From assembly GCA_041660225.1 (NCBI GenBank), contig JBAZWV010000004.1:8153-72152 (forward strand): a DNA stretch of 64,000 nt. Direction: 5' to 3'. This DNA comes from JBAZWV01 sp041660225 (GTDB lineage Bacteria > Patescibacteriota > Patescibacteriia > 2-12-FULL-60-25). The position numbers were made by a program, and so were the translations under genes. Positions 15,476-23,841 of the stretch are shown here, in pieces. How positions within the stretch are numbered: the stretch's first letter is position 1; every line of letters starts with the position of its first letter. The notes under the pieces were generated by a model. It was not told the origin of the DNA. It ran no database searches and saw only the letters and a program-made list of their open reading frames with translations.

Positions 15476-17029
15476 TCAGCTTCCCATGACTAGACTGGCA
15501 AGCTCTTTTTTCACCCTCCTCGCCGTCGCTCCGGTCCAGCCCCTCGCGTTAGATAAAAAATAGGAAATAATACTACTTCCTGAGTCCAGTCCATACCGAT
15601 CGTCTACAGTGTTCATTTCTAACATGGCTTCTAAGTATTGTTTCGCACCTTCATCTATCTTCTCCCAATCTTTAATAATTAGTTTTGCAATTTCACAAAT
15701 TTTCATTGTTTTTAGATCCGAAACCTCCTTCGCATCGGGTCTTTCTCGAGACGCTACAGGCTCAGTATCCAGAAAGGAAACGGGATCCGAGTGATCAGGC
15801 AGCGTATAGGGAATATCCTGCTTTAGAATGCCCATATGATGATAAATTCTATGCCTTACCAACAACGGGATATACAATCTTTCAGATTCTAAATTTGGCT
15901 GCTTAAAAATATATTCATTTACAAATTTATCAAAAACTTTTCTATATTCGATCTCACCCATTTTAGCGATCATCAGAATTTCTGATGCGCCAGCGATAAA
16001 GAAAGTAATAAGGCAGAGGTTTCTATATAGATAATCCAACAAATAACCATTTTGTAGTTGGATTATTGTTTCAATGCCGGTGTAGTTAGCCCAAACTCGA
16101 AAATCATGGAGGAAATCAACCAATGAAACTCTTCGACCACCGCTTCGATTTCCAAGTTTAATAAATTCAGCGACGACATCCTTGTCAATATCTTGAATTC
16201 TTTTAGATCTATCTCGCGGGTAAGATGCGTATTTCCATTTTGTATAAGACGGAAAAATCCTGGGAAGATTCTTCTTAGATGATAAAGCTAGCGGGTATTG
16301 AAATGTTAGTTTCTGGACTTTATCCAAAACCATATTATCGAAATAAGAAGTTGGACTCTTATGTCGTACTGTATCTAGCTGATCACAAAATAAAAAATCA
16401 ACAGCATTTGTATACTCGTAAACAGAGTAGTAAGTCTGAGTAATATTCCATGCTACAGATGTAGCATCTTCAATGTGTCCCGGAATTTTAGTTCCAACAT
16501 TTAAGAAATCCTTATTAAGAGGAATGGATCTTGCTATTTCGTTATACCAGCCTTTTTGAAGATGAAAAATTGATTTATCTACATCGGATTTTTCATTTTT
16601 TATTCCTTGGCTTATGTTTTCGATAGAAATACTGTTCCGTTTTAAAAAATTCTGAAACAACCTATCCAATCTATATCTACCTTTCTTTATTTCGCTATTC
16701 TCTGCATAAAAAAGTTTAATCAGCCAGCAGTATCTATCGATAAAGTCGTGAAAAGGATAGTATTCGATCAGCTCTGGTGAATATAGGTAGTAAGAAGAGG
16801 GATTCCAGTTTAATACTTTTTCTTTATATTCTGGATGCTCTGCGAGAACCCTCAGCCTGTATATGCTTTCACTTGGTAAAATTTCTTCTGAGCCGTTAAA
16901 TGTTGGCCAAGCTCTGATGTAATTCTTATCAATTAATTTACGTATATAACTTTTTGACAATTTCAATTGCTTTGCAACCTGGCTCAAGGTTAGATTTTCA
17001 ATTTTCTTCAAAAAATCTTCTTCCTGCAT
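15476..17029 (-). CDS. uncharacterised 517-aa protein with N-terminal helix-turn-helix
   Basis: Not recognised beyond the N-terminus. Residues about 11-36 (LTLSQVAKQLKLSKSYIRKL and following) look like an excisionase/MerR-type helix-turn-helix. The remaining 470 residues are mostly helical and rich in Tyr, Phe, Lys and Asp, with no motif I can name. Base composition is clearly more AT-rich than the housekeeping genes, suggesting acquisition. It starts 42 bases after the 275-aa gene, in the same direction, and is followed by the terminator at 15246-15275. A regulator or a defence effector with a DNA-binding start is possible, but no function is assigned. Confidence 0.72.
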   Translation of the reverse strand: MQEEDFLKKIENLTLSQVAKQLKLSKSYIRKLIDKNYIRAWPTFNGSEEILPSESIYRLRVLAEHPEYKEKVLNWNPSSYYLYSPELIEYYPFHDFIDRYCWLIKLFYAENSEIKKGRYRLDRLFQNFLKRNSISIENISQGIKNEKSDVDKSIFHLQKGWYNEIARSIPLNKDFLNVGTKIPGHIEDATSVAWNITQTYYSVYEYTNAVDFLFCDQLDTVRHKSPTSYFDNMVLDKVQKLTFQYPLALSSKKNLPRIFPSYTKWKYASYPRDRSKRIQDIDKDVVAEFIKLGNRSGGRRVSLVDFLHDFRVWANYTGIETIIQLQNGYLLDYLYRNLCLITFFIAGASEILMIAKMGEIEYRKVFDKFVNEYIFKQPNLESERLYIPLLVRHRIYHHMGILKQDIPYTLPDHSDPVSFLDTEPVASRERPDAKEVSDLKTMKICEIAKLIIKDWEKIDEGAKQYLEAMLEMNTVDDRYGLDSGSSIISYFLSNARGWTGATARRVKKELASLVMGS

Positions 17030-17071
17030 ATGGAGCCAAACAATATTAAGAAGTGCCTGATGAGCACATTC

Positions 17072-17899
17072 TTAAACTTGATTTTGAGTGAGTGGATCAA
17101 AACCGGATTCCAATATTTTATGCCACAACTTAAGATCTGCAATCCACCGAGGCAAAAAACTTTTATCTGGATTATGCTTGTATAGATTAACCACAAAATC
17201 CAGATCTACCTTTGCATTTTTTGTTTTTAAAATAAATAGATACGATATGGGATCATTCTCTCTTAAGGAGCTCATTACATCAGGAATCTTTTCAAAGATT
17301 CTTGAATAAAGCTTATTTCTTAAAACTCTCGCTCGAAAATCGTAAGTAACTTGATCTTCCCCAAAGAATGCAGAAATTTTTGTAAAATTCTTCATTAAGA
17401 ACTCTTCTGACATCTTTTCAATTAATAGAGGCAGACAGTCTTCATCTTCATATGAACTCCACGTTGTTTCAATTGCATGCGAAAAATCTGGTGACCAGTT
17501 CTCAAATAGATAGGCGTATGCTCTTTTGCGATTATTCGTATATTCAGAAACAAGAAAATTCAGCAACAAACTCTTTTGCCGTTCAATGGGAAAATTGGAA
17601 CAGATACTAGCCAATAGCACGGCAATCGATTCCTTCTTGTGGTAAGATTCAACGGTTTTAAGCAGTCTGACCAACTTCTTGTAAAGCTCCTCTTTTCTGT
17701 CTGCTGACCATCCATTTATGCTGTCTTTTATTTTCCGTATTAAAACTTTTCTTTTGAAGATATCTTGATCAAGAATGTTTGCAGACACATCAAGCAATTC
17801 TTCGGGATCCAACTCGTTAATAATTCCGATAAAAAGCGAAAGAGCCCTGCCCTTCTCGGTAATTTTGGGAAAAACATTTATGTACTCTTGGATCATCAT
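17072..17899 (-). CDS. uncharacterised helical 275-aa protein
   Basis: Not recognised. The protein is predicted almost wholly helical, with alternating Leu/Ile/Phe and charged residues in a way that suggests HEAT-like or other alpha-solenoid repeats. No catalytic motif or membrane segment is seen. The gene is AT-rich like the one that follows it. The ATG at 17899 is chosen; an in-frame TTG at 17932 would add 11 residues encoded by GC-rich sequence that looks like flanking DNA. It probably forms an operon with the 517-aa HTH protein. Confidence 0.68.
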   Translation of the reverse strand: MMIQEYINVFPKITEKGRALSLFIGIINELDPEELLDVSANILDQDIFKRKVLIRKIKDSINGWSADRKEELYKKLVRLLKTVESYHKKESIAVLLASICSNFPIERQKSLLLNFLVSEYTNNRKRAYAYLFENWSPDFSHAIETTWSSYEDEDCLPLLIEKMSEEFLMKNFTKISAFFGEDQVTYDFRARVLRNKLYSRIFEKIPDVMSSLRENDPISYLFILKTKNAKVDLDFVVNLYKHNPDKSFLPRWIADLKLWHKILESGFDPLTQNQV

Positions 17900-17993
17900 A
17901 CTTTTGATAACTGATCCCGCCTCTCCCGCCAAGCTAGATTGGAATTAGTTTAATCCATCGTATCACTTGTTCTATTTCCGTTCTAGGACATGC

Positions 17994-18113
17994 TTCGTCG
18001 ACGCCCTTCGCTATATCCTCACACATGGAGCCCGTGAGGAAAAACGCGAGATTCTTGAGCATTTTCAGAATGCGATCACGATTCAAGATCGTATTTTAAA
18101 GCTAGGTAGTTAA
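17994..18113 (+). pseudogene. C-terminal remnant resembling a serine recombinase
   Basis: In this frame the DNA reads ALRYILTHGAREEKREILE and continues FQNAITIQDRILKL before a stop at 18113. The spacing (aromatic, G, EEKREIL, N, then a DRxLxL end) resembles the C-terminal tail of large serine recombinases, in which a KKxIL...GSNLxLxDxKL pattern is common. Only about 38 codons remain and there is no start codon, so it would be a decayed fragment. Its last bases overlap the end of the convergent 258-aa gene. The match is by eye only. Confidence 0.35.
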
Positions 18114-18878
18114 TACGGGACCAATTTCTCCAACCAGCAACAGGCGGTAGCACTCGAACGCATCACGGTAGATCGTTATGTACGCTAAGACCTCGTTTTC
18201 GCTTATTCCATTTTCGAAATCAATATAATCAAGGTCTCGGTAATTAGCCTTGATACGGTACCAATAAAAGAGATCGGTCAGCATGAGAGATCCTGCGGCA
18301 ATAAACTGTTTCTTTTCTTCTTGACCCTTCTTTGTATGCAAATTCCATTTCTTCCCAGCGTCGTGCAATTTGTACTCCATTAACTTCTTCGCGATCGAAT
18401 CCGTACACTCTGCTTTCTGCCAATAATTTCTTGTGGTGTTTTGTCCGGATGCAATCGCAGGCAAGCCGCGTATCTGAGTAAGAGAATAGATATGATTGAG
18501 CCCTGTATCGGAAAATGTGATCGCGCCAGTATTTACTAACGTACAAAACTTCCTTCGTATACCCGTATGACCACCATTTCTAAAGCCCATCGGATCACCA
18601 TCAATCAAATACATTAAAATACTCTCCAAATAATAAAGAGCGTAGTAGCATTTTACCGGAAACCAAGGTGCGGCAATGACAGCGAAAGCGGAATCTTCTT
18701 GAGCGAGCTCAATATCTTTCTCAATGCTTTTTAAGGTTAGCTCATACAGCTTCCAAAAACGCTTCATCTCTGTCTTTGGACGCGTCCCTCCTCCGAAACA
18801 AACTGTAAGAGTGCAGCCGATGAATAAGCTCTTCATCCGCTTGATATAGTTCAAGTGTGTAAGGAAAGCTGGTGTCAT
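18102..18878 (-). CDS. uncharacterised 258-aa protein
   Basis: Not recognised. It is mostly helical. A segment near residues 75-125 (PVKCYYALYYLESIL, then GGHTGIRRKF) has the feel of a HEPN-type four-helix domain, where a YYAxxH-like helix precedes an R-rich one, but the canonical Rx4-6H pair is not evident, so this is only a hint. Composition is AT-richer than the chromosome average. It is the island gene closest to tRNA-Trp and reads in the same direction as the other two island genes. Confidence 0.65.
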   Translation of the reverse strand: MTPAFLTHLNYIKRMKSLFIGCTLTVCFGGGTRPKTEMKRFWKLYELTLKSIEKDIELAQEDSAFAVIAAPWFPVKCYYALYYLESILMYLIDGDPMGFRNGGHTGIRRKFCTLVNTGAITFSDTGLNHIYSLTQIRGLPAIASGQNTTRNYWQKAECTDSIAKKLMEYKLHDAGKKWNLHTKKGQEEKKQFIAAGSLMLTDLFYWYRIKANYRDLDYIDFENGISENEVLAYITIYRDAFECYRLLLVGEIGPVLTT

Positions 18879-18948
18879 AGGTAAAAACCTGGAAAAATTC
18901 CAATCATTTTTTCTTTGTCCTTCATGCGAGAATATTAGTCCTCATATT

Positions 18949-18979
18949 GAAAAACCGCCACCTTTCGATGACGGATTTT
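18949..18979 (-). terminator. terminator downstream of tRNA-Trp
   Basis: On the minus strand an imperfect stem (AAATCCGTCA with TGGCGGTTT, one bulge) with a TCGAAAGG-type loop is followed by five T. It lies about 90 bases after the tRNA 3' end. Confidence 0.55.
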
Positions 18980-19066
18980 CAGCAGCTGGCTTGGCTGGGA
19001 ATCCGGTCACCCGGAACTCTTGTCCACCTTCCTAATAGGAAAGCGGTCCTTCCACACCAAGTCGGC

Positions 19067-19076
19067 TATTGGCAGG
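19067..19076. repeat. direct repeat, candidate att site (right, tRNA 3' end)
   Basis: The second copy of TATTGGCAGG. On the minus strand it covers the last acceptor-stem bases, the discriminator and the encoded CCA of tRNA-Trp. Confidence 0.35.
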
Positions 19077-19143
19077 GGCGGGGGGAATCGAACCCACGCA
19101 GACGGTTTTGGAGACCGTAGTACTACCATTATACGACGCCCCT
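19070..19143 (-). tRNA. trnW: tRNA-Trp (CCA anticodon)
   Basis: A 74-base cloverleaf with a genome-encoded 3' CCA. The acceptor stem is 7 bp (AGGGGCG with CGCCCCT), the anticodon loop CTCCAAA gives CCA, which reads UGG, and the T arm carries GGTTCGATTCC. The discriminator base is G, usual for tRNA-Trp. A promoter lies 22 bases upstream. The 3' end points at the AT-rich island. Confidence 0.95.
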
Positions 19144-19164
19144 ATGGGTTTATTTGTCGCGAAG

Positions 19165-19193
19165 ATAATACCAAATTTTGAGGGTTTCGGCAA
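19165..19193 (-). promoter_or_regulatory. tRNA-Trp promoter
   Basis: On the minus strand TTGCCG, a 17-bp spacer and TATTAT. Transcription would start about 15 bases before the mature tRNA. Confidence 0.75.
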
Positions 19194-19208
19194 GGGGCGG
19201 GGCTACTG

Positions 19209-20621
19209 TTATTTTATGAATCTCATCAACGGATTCGGGTACAGAATGAATCGTGTGCCGAATTGGGTTTTGAAACGGCTGAATCCTTCCCATGCTTTGG
19301 ATTCTCCCGGACCGCGAAAGACGTCGAAATCAAGATAGGTCCAGCCTTTGGCGATGGCATCTCGAAACCAGTGATCGACGAGACCGTAATTTACCGCTGA
19401 GTGCCGCGCTTCTTTTCGATAAAATGCGATCAGATGGAGCGCTGTTTTTGCTTCGGGGATATCGAGTGTCGAGAGGCCGGCAATCGCGGTGCCATCCGGT
19501 GAAACGGCAAGCCAATAGTGCGCGAGGTCTTTGTGCGCCTCGTGTTTTCGATGGAGCATCCAGATGAACATCCGCTTCGTCATCCAATCAAGCGTTCCGT
19601 GGCGGTAGGCCTCGCAAAACGTTTCGAGGTCAACGCTTCGGATTTCGGCATCAGGTTTTGCGAGCCACTTTTTTCGATGGCGTTGCGCGTGATGATCCCA
19701 GGTTTTCCAATAATTCTCCGTTGATCCGACCGGCGCGTATCCTGTCTTGCGGAAATTTTGCATTGTCGGTGAGCGGAACCATCCTTTGGGAGTATCGAGT
19801 CGTGCGAGCGATTGCCAGTAGACGAGACGAAATCCTTTTTGACGCTCGAGAACCGGTTCGGTATCCCCGTAGTACATTTCGAAACCCATCGCCCCCACAT
19901 GCCAACGCCGTCCGGCATATCCTTCGCCGGAGAGAAACAACTGTTCCGGTTGTGCGGTGACTTCGCGTTCTACGAGTGCGGGTACGGCGTGATAGGGGAG
20001 AAAACCCGGAGAAAGAGGATCTCCTTTTCGGCCACAACCGAACGGACGGAAAAGGCCGCCGTGATTCCATTTATAGGTCCATTCTCCATGTCCGCTGAAA
20101 TATATTGAGACGGTTTTCATTGCTTCGGGTTTTCCGAAGACGTTGATCAAGAAATAGCCGTCCCGTGCGAGGAGCGTTTGAAGACGGATCAGAAATGTCG
20201 GATCTTCGATCAACGGTGACGGTTCCTTGCCGTGATACAGATCAAAAAGAATCAGATCAAATGTGTCCGTCAGCTCTTGTACAACGTCTGCCGCATCACC
20301 AACACGCAAGTCCGCCAGATCATCCGGTCGGTGCAGATTAAGCTCTTTTGCAAGCGCGACCATCGCCGGATCCCATTCTACGGCAGTGATTCTTGCAGAT
20401 GGAAACCGTTTTCGGATCAACCGATTTGCACCGCCAGCTCCGTATCCTAATAATAAAACGCGTTTGATGGATGCTGTCCGCGGAATGAGACGGAGCGCTT
20501 TGCGCCACATCGTATTGATATAGGGACCAGTTTGGTAGTACCCATCAACCATGACGACGGCGCGCCAGAAGCTTCGTGAAAGGAGGATCGACCCGTTTTT
20601 TTCGGAATCAATTCGACGCAT
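19209..20621 (-). CDS. spermidine synthase-like methyltransferase fused to a FemAB/GNAT-like domain
   Basis: A 470-aa two-domain protein. The N-terminal half (about 45-200) is a Rossmann methyltransferase of the spermidine-synthase type, with LLLGYGAGGANRLI as the cofactor loop, an acidic residue in AVEWDP and VGDAADV. The C-terminal half (about 300-470) resembles FemAB/GNAT acyltransferases; its end, GFSRFKTQFGTRFILYP, is like the RFKxxFG element near the FemAB C-terminus. FemAB enzymes add aminoacyl groups to cell-wall precursors. Whether this fusion makes polyamines, methylates or transfers amino acids is unknown. The promoter (TTGCTG-17-TAGGAT) ends five bases before the ATG, fixing the start. 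Confidence 0.75.
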   Translation of the reverse strand: MRRIDSEKNGSILLSRSFWRAVVMVDGYYQTGPYINTMWRKALRLIPRTASIKRVLLLGYGAGGANRLIRKRFPSARITAVEWDPAMVALAKELNLHRPDDLADLRVGDAADVVQELTDTFDLILFDLYHGKEPSPLIEDPTFLIRLQTLLARDGYFLINVFGKPEAMKTVSIYFSGHGEWTYKWNHGGLFRPFGCGRKGDPLSPGFLPYHAVPALVEREVTAQPEQLFLSGEGYAGRRWHVGAMGFEMYYGDTEPVLERQKGFRLVYWQSLARLDTPKGWFRSPTMQNFRKTGYAPVGSTENYWKTWDHHAQRHRKKWLAKPDAEIRSVDLETFCEAYRHGTLDWMTKRMFIWMLHRKHEAHKDLAHYWLAVSPDGTAIAGLSTLDIPEAKTALHLIAFYRKEARHSAVNYGLVDHWFRDAIAKGWTYLDFDVFRGPGESKAWEGFSRFKTQFGTRFILYPNPLMRFIK

Positions 20622-20626
20622 GCGAC

Positions 20627-20655
20627 ATCCTATCTCGCGACAGATTTCCCAGCAA
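20627..20655 (-). promoter_or_regulatory. leaderless promoter of the fusion gene
   Basis: On the minus strand TTGCTG (20655-20650), a 17-bp spacer and TAGGAT, five bases before the ATG at 20621. Confidence 0.7.
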
Positions 20656-20725
20656 GACAGGAGCGCATGGAGAGTGCTATACTCCGCTCATCATCCCTCT
20701 CTTTTGTATAAATTACATTTCTCGT

Positions 20726-23700
20726 GTGAACACTTTTTTTCATAGAGTTTCTTTCACGTTCATTTTTATCTCGGCGGGACTGTTTTTGCTCTCTTCGCCG
20801 GCTTCGGCGGCATTCTCGCCTGCGATGAACTATCCTGCTGGAGACGATCCAGGCCCGGCTATTCCTCTTGATGTAGATAGGGACGGGGATCAGGATCTTG
20901 TTGTGGTGAATTACCAAATGGATACTATTTCCGTTCTTTTGAATAACGGGAATGGCATTTTTTCTGCACCGGTAAGTTACCTTACGGGAGACGGCCCCTA
21001 TTCCGCGGTTGCGGTCGATGTTGATGGGGATGGGATTTTGGATATAGCGACTCCGAATGAACGGGTAGGTACTGTTTCGATTCTCAAGGGCAACGGTGAT
21101 GGCACGTTTTCAGCGAAGACGGACTATACCGCTGGTGGCACCAATTCTGCATCGATTGCCGCAGCGGATCTAGATGGGGATGGAGATCAGGATCTTGTCG
21201 TGATGAATTCTGGCTCTCTCGATATTTCTCTCCTCATCAATAATGGGAGCGGCGCGTATTCTGTAACGACGACGCATGCTGTTAGCGGGACCATACCGTA
21301 TTTTGTTATTGCATCCGACCTGGATGGTGACAACGATCCTGATGTCGTCGTGGTAAACGCCTCTCCCGATGATAGCGTTTCCATTTTTTTGAACAATGGA
21401 AGCGGCGCACTTGCACCGAAGGTAGATTATCCGACCGCCGTAGGTCCGACGAGTGTCTCGGCTGCAGATGTTGACGGTGATGGTGATGTGGATCTTGTAA
21501 CCGCGAATTATGCTGCAAACGTAATGAATGTCCTCTTCAATAACGGCAATGCCGTGTTTGCTTCTCCTATTGCATACGGTACGGGAGCCAGCCCATTATG
21601 GATTGCGACTGCCGATTTGGATAACGACGGAGATCAAGATGTCGCAACCGCAAATTATGAAGATAGTCTTACTGTTTTCGAAAACAATGGAAACGGAACC
21701 TTCGCTGCGGGCATAAATTATGCCGTCGGTGTCAATCCGTATTCCGTGTTCTTCGGTGATTTGGATAACGATGGGTATCAGGATTTGATTGTTGCAAACG
21801 TAACATCCGAAGACGTTTCGATTCTGTTGAATGACGCGGTCGACGCTTCTCCATCCGGCAGTCCGGATCGCGCCCCACGGATTCCCAATGAAATTCGTGC
21901 ATCGATCCTTCCGGAAATCTGTTCAACGGATGAAGATGTGCACCTGCTGTTGCACGCGCATAATGCGAAGCAGGTGAAAATAAGCAATCTTCCCGATCTT
22001 TCGGATGCGGAATGGCAGGAGTATGCCGCGGGAGTAGATCGTGCCGCGTTGATCGATTGGAAGCTGCTGGAAGGGGATGGAAAGAAGACGGTGTATATCG
22101 TATTCAAGAGCCCGTTTGATGAGCTATCGGAGATCGTCACGGCGAGCGTTGTGGTGGATAGAGAGAATGCGTGTCACACGCCAGAAGAACATGCGCATAT
22201 CGTTGATGAAGAGGGAGCGATTACGGCTCCTGAAGTCCAACCCGCCTGTCTTTCGGACTATGGGCACGCAACCGTCGAGCCGTATCTTGTCGATGCGACA
22301 GGGAAGTCATTGGGATGGAGAGATCGGTATGTGCGTGTCGTGCAGCTTTCTTCGGTTGAAACGCAATATGCTTTTGAAACGAACGGTGACAATAGTTTTG
22401 ATGATATCGTCGTTCACGTTGAGCTTCTCAGCCATACGGCAAACGTCCACGTGGATCGCGTGAAAGAATCCCAAGCATACGACGTGCGGGTTCGTGTGGA
22501 TGCCGCTGATCGCGGAATGATTGATGACGCCGCCGTATGGCTTCATGGAATCGATGCGACGACCAGCATGCGTATCGTCGACCTAAATAACTATTCTCAA
22601 GTGTGTGAATCTCACGCCGTTCCTCACCCGCACCCCGGTACATTGTTTCGCAGCCCCACCTCGGACGTTTACTTTTTCGGGAGTGATCTGAAGCGACATG
22701 CGTTTCCGAATAAAGATGTTTATCGCAGTTGGTATTCCAATGGAACCGAGATTTTAACGGTCGCAGGGTATCAAGTCGCGGAAATTCCGCTGGGAGAGAA
22801 CGTCACGCTCCGACCCGGGGTGCTCACGCAGATCGGAAATGAGTTACGGATTTTTGCCGTTGATTTTGATCGGAGCCTACGACCGTTCATATCTTCATCC
22901 ATCATGATGATGCTGTATGGTCCGATGTGGGAAAGTTTGGTTCATCAGATGAGTAGCGCGCTCGTCGTGAATTATGTCTTCGGTCCTACGATCATTTCAG
23001 CAACCGATCCCGTCGCCACCCCGGCGAATAACACAGCTTCGACGATCGACGTATGGGAAGCGGTGGACGAGGATCATGATCCGATGACACACTCACGAAA
23101 CGTCGTTGACGGTCGTGTGACGTTCGAGGGTACTCCGTATCTTCCGATTGGCACCGCGAGAGATGTCGAAATTCGTTTTCATATTTTTGCCAAGGATGGT
23201 CATGCGTTCACGGCGGAAGATCTGAAGGTTGCACATGATAAGCGCCTTCACCTCCTCGTCGTCCGTGACGATCTGACGGGGTTTCAGCACCTTCATCCCG
23301 AAGAGAAAGATGGTCTTTGGACCGTGCGGGCGCAGGTTCCGAATGACGGCAGGTACTACGCGTATGTCGATATTGCGCCGCTTGGCGAACCGCGTGTCAT
23401 TCTTCGCGAACCTCTTGTGATCGGCGAAGATCCGGCCAAAGGTGCGAGCTATCCGACGCCGGATCCAGCTCGCGCATCAATCGATAATCCGTTTCGTTTG
23501 GAACTGTTGACGACAGACATCGTGGCAGGAAAAGAATATCCATTACGGTTCCGTCTGACGAAGGATGGAAAACCGTTTGCGGATATCCGTAGATGGTTGG
23601 ATGCGTTCGGTCATCTGATTATCCTGAAGCAGGATAATCTGAACGTCTTTCGACATACGCATCCATCCGAAGGGCCTCTCAACGGGGAGCTTGAATTTAT

Positions 23701-23809
23701 GGCTTCCTTTGCAAGCCCCGGGCGTTATACGATGTTTGTTCAGATGGATGTCGCAGGAACGGTCCGTACGTTTTCAATCACTATTGATGTTCCGGAGGCT
23801 TCACAATAA
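20726..23809 (+). CDS. secreted FG-GAP/VCBS repeat protein with surface module
   Basis: A 1027-aa exported protein. The GTG at 20726 is chosen because it starts a clean signal peptide (cleavage after SSPASA). Seven or so FG-GAP/VCBS repeats follow (about 30-360), each with a DxDGDGDxDL calcium-binding-like loop and LLNNGNG. Then come a beta domain (about 370-640), the recurrent 110-residue module (about 645-755, the most diverged copy) and two C-terminal beta-sandwich repeats (about 790-1027) holding FQHLHPE and FRHTHPSE, which resemble YtkA-like domains and could bind metal. A TATAAA box lies 14 bases before the GTG. Probably a surface adhesin or binding protein. Confidence 0.85.
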   Translation: MNTFFHRVSFTFIFISAGLFLLSSPASAAFSPAMNYPAGDDPGPAIPLDVDRDGDQDLVVVNYQMDTISVLLNNGNGIFSAPVSYLTGDGPYSAVAVDVDGDGILDIATPNERVGTVSILKGNGDGTFSAKTDYTAGGTNSASIAAADLDGDGDQDLVVMNSGSLDISLLINNGSGAYSVTTTHAVSGTIPYFVIASDLDGDNDPDVVVVNASPDDSVSIFLNNGSGALAPKVDYPTAVGPTSVSAADVDGDGDVDLVTANYAANVMNVLFNNGNAVFASPIAYGTGASPLWIATADLDNDGDQDVATANYEDSLTVFENNGNGTFAAGINYAVGVNPYSVFFGDLDNDGYQDLIVANVTSEDVSILLNDAVDASPSGSPDRAPRIPNEIRASILPEICSTDEDVHLLLHAHNAKQVKISNLPDLSDAEWQEYAAGVDRAALIDWKLLEGDGKKTVYIVFKSPFDELSEIVTASVVVDRENACHTPEEHAHIVDEEGAITAPEVQPACLSDYGHATVEPYLVDATGKSLGWRDRYVRVVQLSSVETQYAFETNGDNSFDDIVVHVELLSHTANVHVDRVKESQAYDVRVRVDAADRGMIDDAAVWLHGIDATTSMRIVDLNNYSQVCESHAVPHPHPGTLFRSPTSDVYFFGSDLKRHAFPNKDVYRSWYSNGTEILTVAGYQVAEIPLGENVTLRPGVLTQIGNELRIFAVDFDRSLRPFISSSIMMMLYGPMWESLVHQMSSALVVNYVFGPTIISATDPVATPANNTASTIDVWEAVDEDHDPMTHSRNVVDGRVTFEGTPYLPIGTARDVEIRFHIFAKDGHAFTAEDLKVAHDKRLHLLVVRDDLTGFQHLHPEEKDGLWTVRAQVPNDGRYYAYVDIAPLGEPRVILREPLVIGEDPAKGASYPTPDPARASIDNPFRLELLTTDIVAGKEYPLRFRLTKDGKPFADIRRWLDAFGHLIILKQDNLNVFRHTHPSEGPLNGELEFMASFASPGRYTMFVQMDVAGTVRTFSITIDVPEASQ

Positions 23810-23841
23810 ATGCAGTGCCTCCCTGCGATGATTCCCCATAT

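Noticed and set aside
17008..17196. A 62-codon frame across the gap between the two island genes
   Set aside because: It overlaps both flanking genes in another frame and has a hydrophobic, lysine/isoleucine-rich composition typical of AT-rich noise.
18879..19069. Possible gene between the 258-aa gene and tRNA-Trp
   Set aside because: Readable stretches exist in two frames, but one runs into the tRNA and the other stops early. Only the tRNA terminator is supported.
19069..19338. An 89-codon frame running through tRNA-Trp
   Set aside because: Its first half is the tRNA gene read on the wrong strand; such frames are a known annotation artefact.
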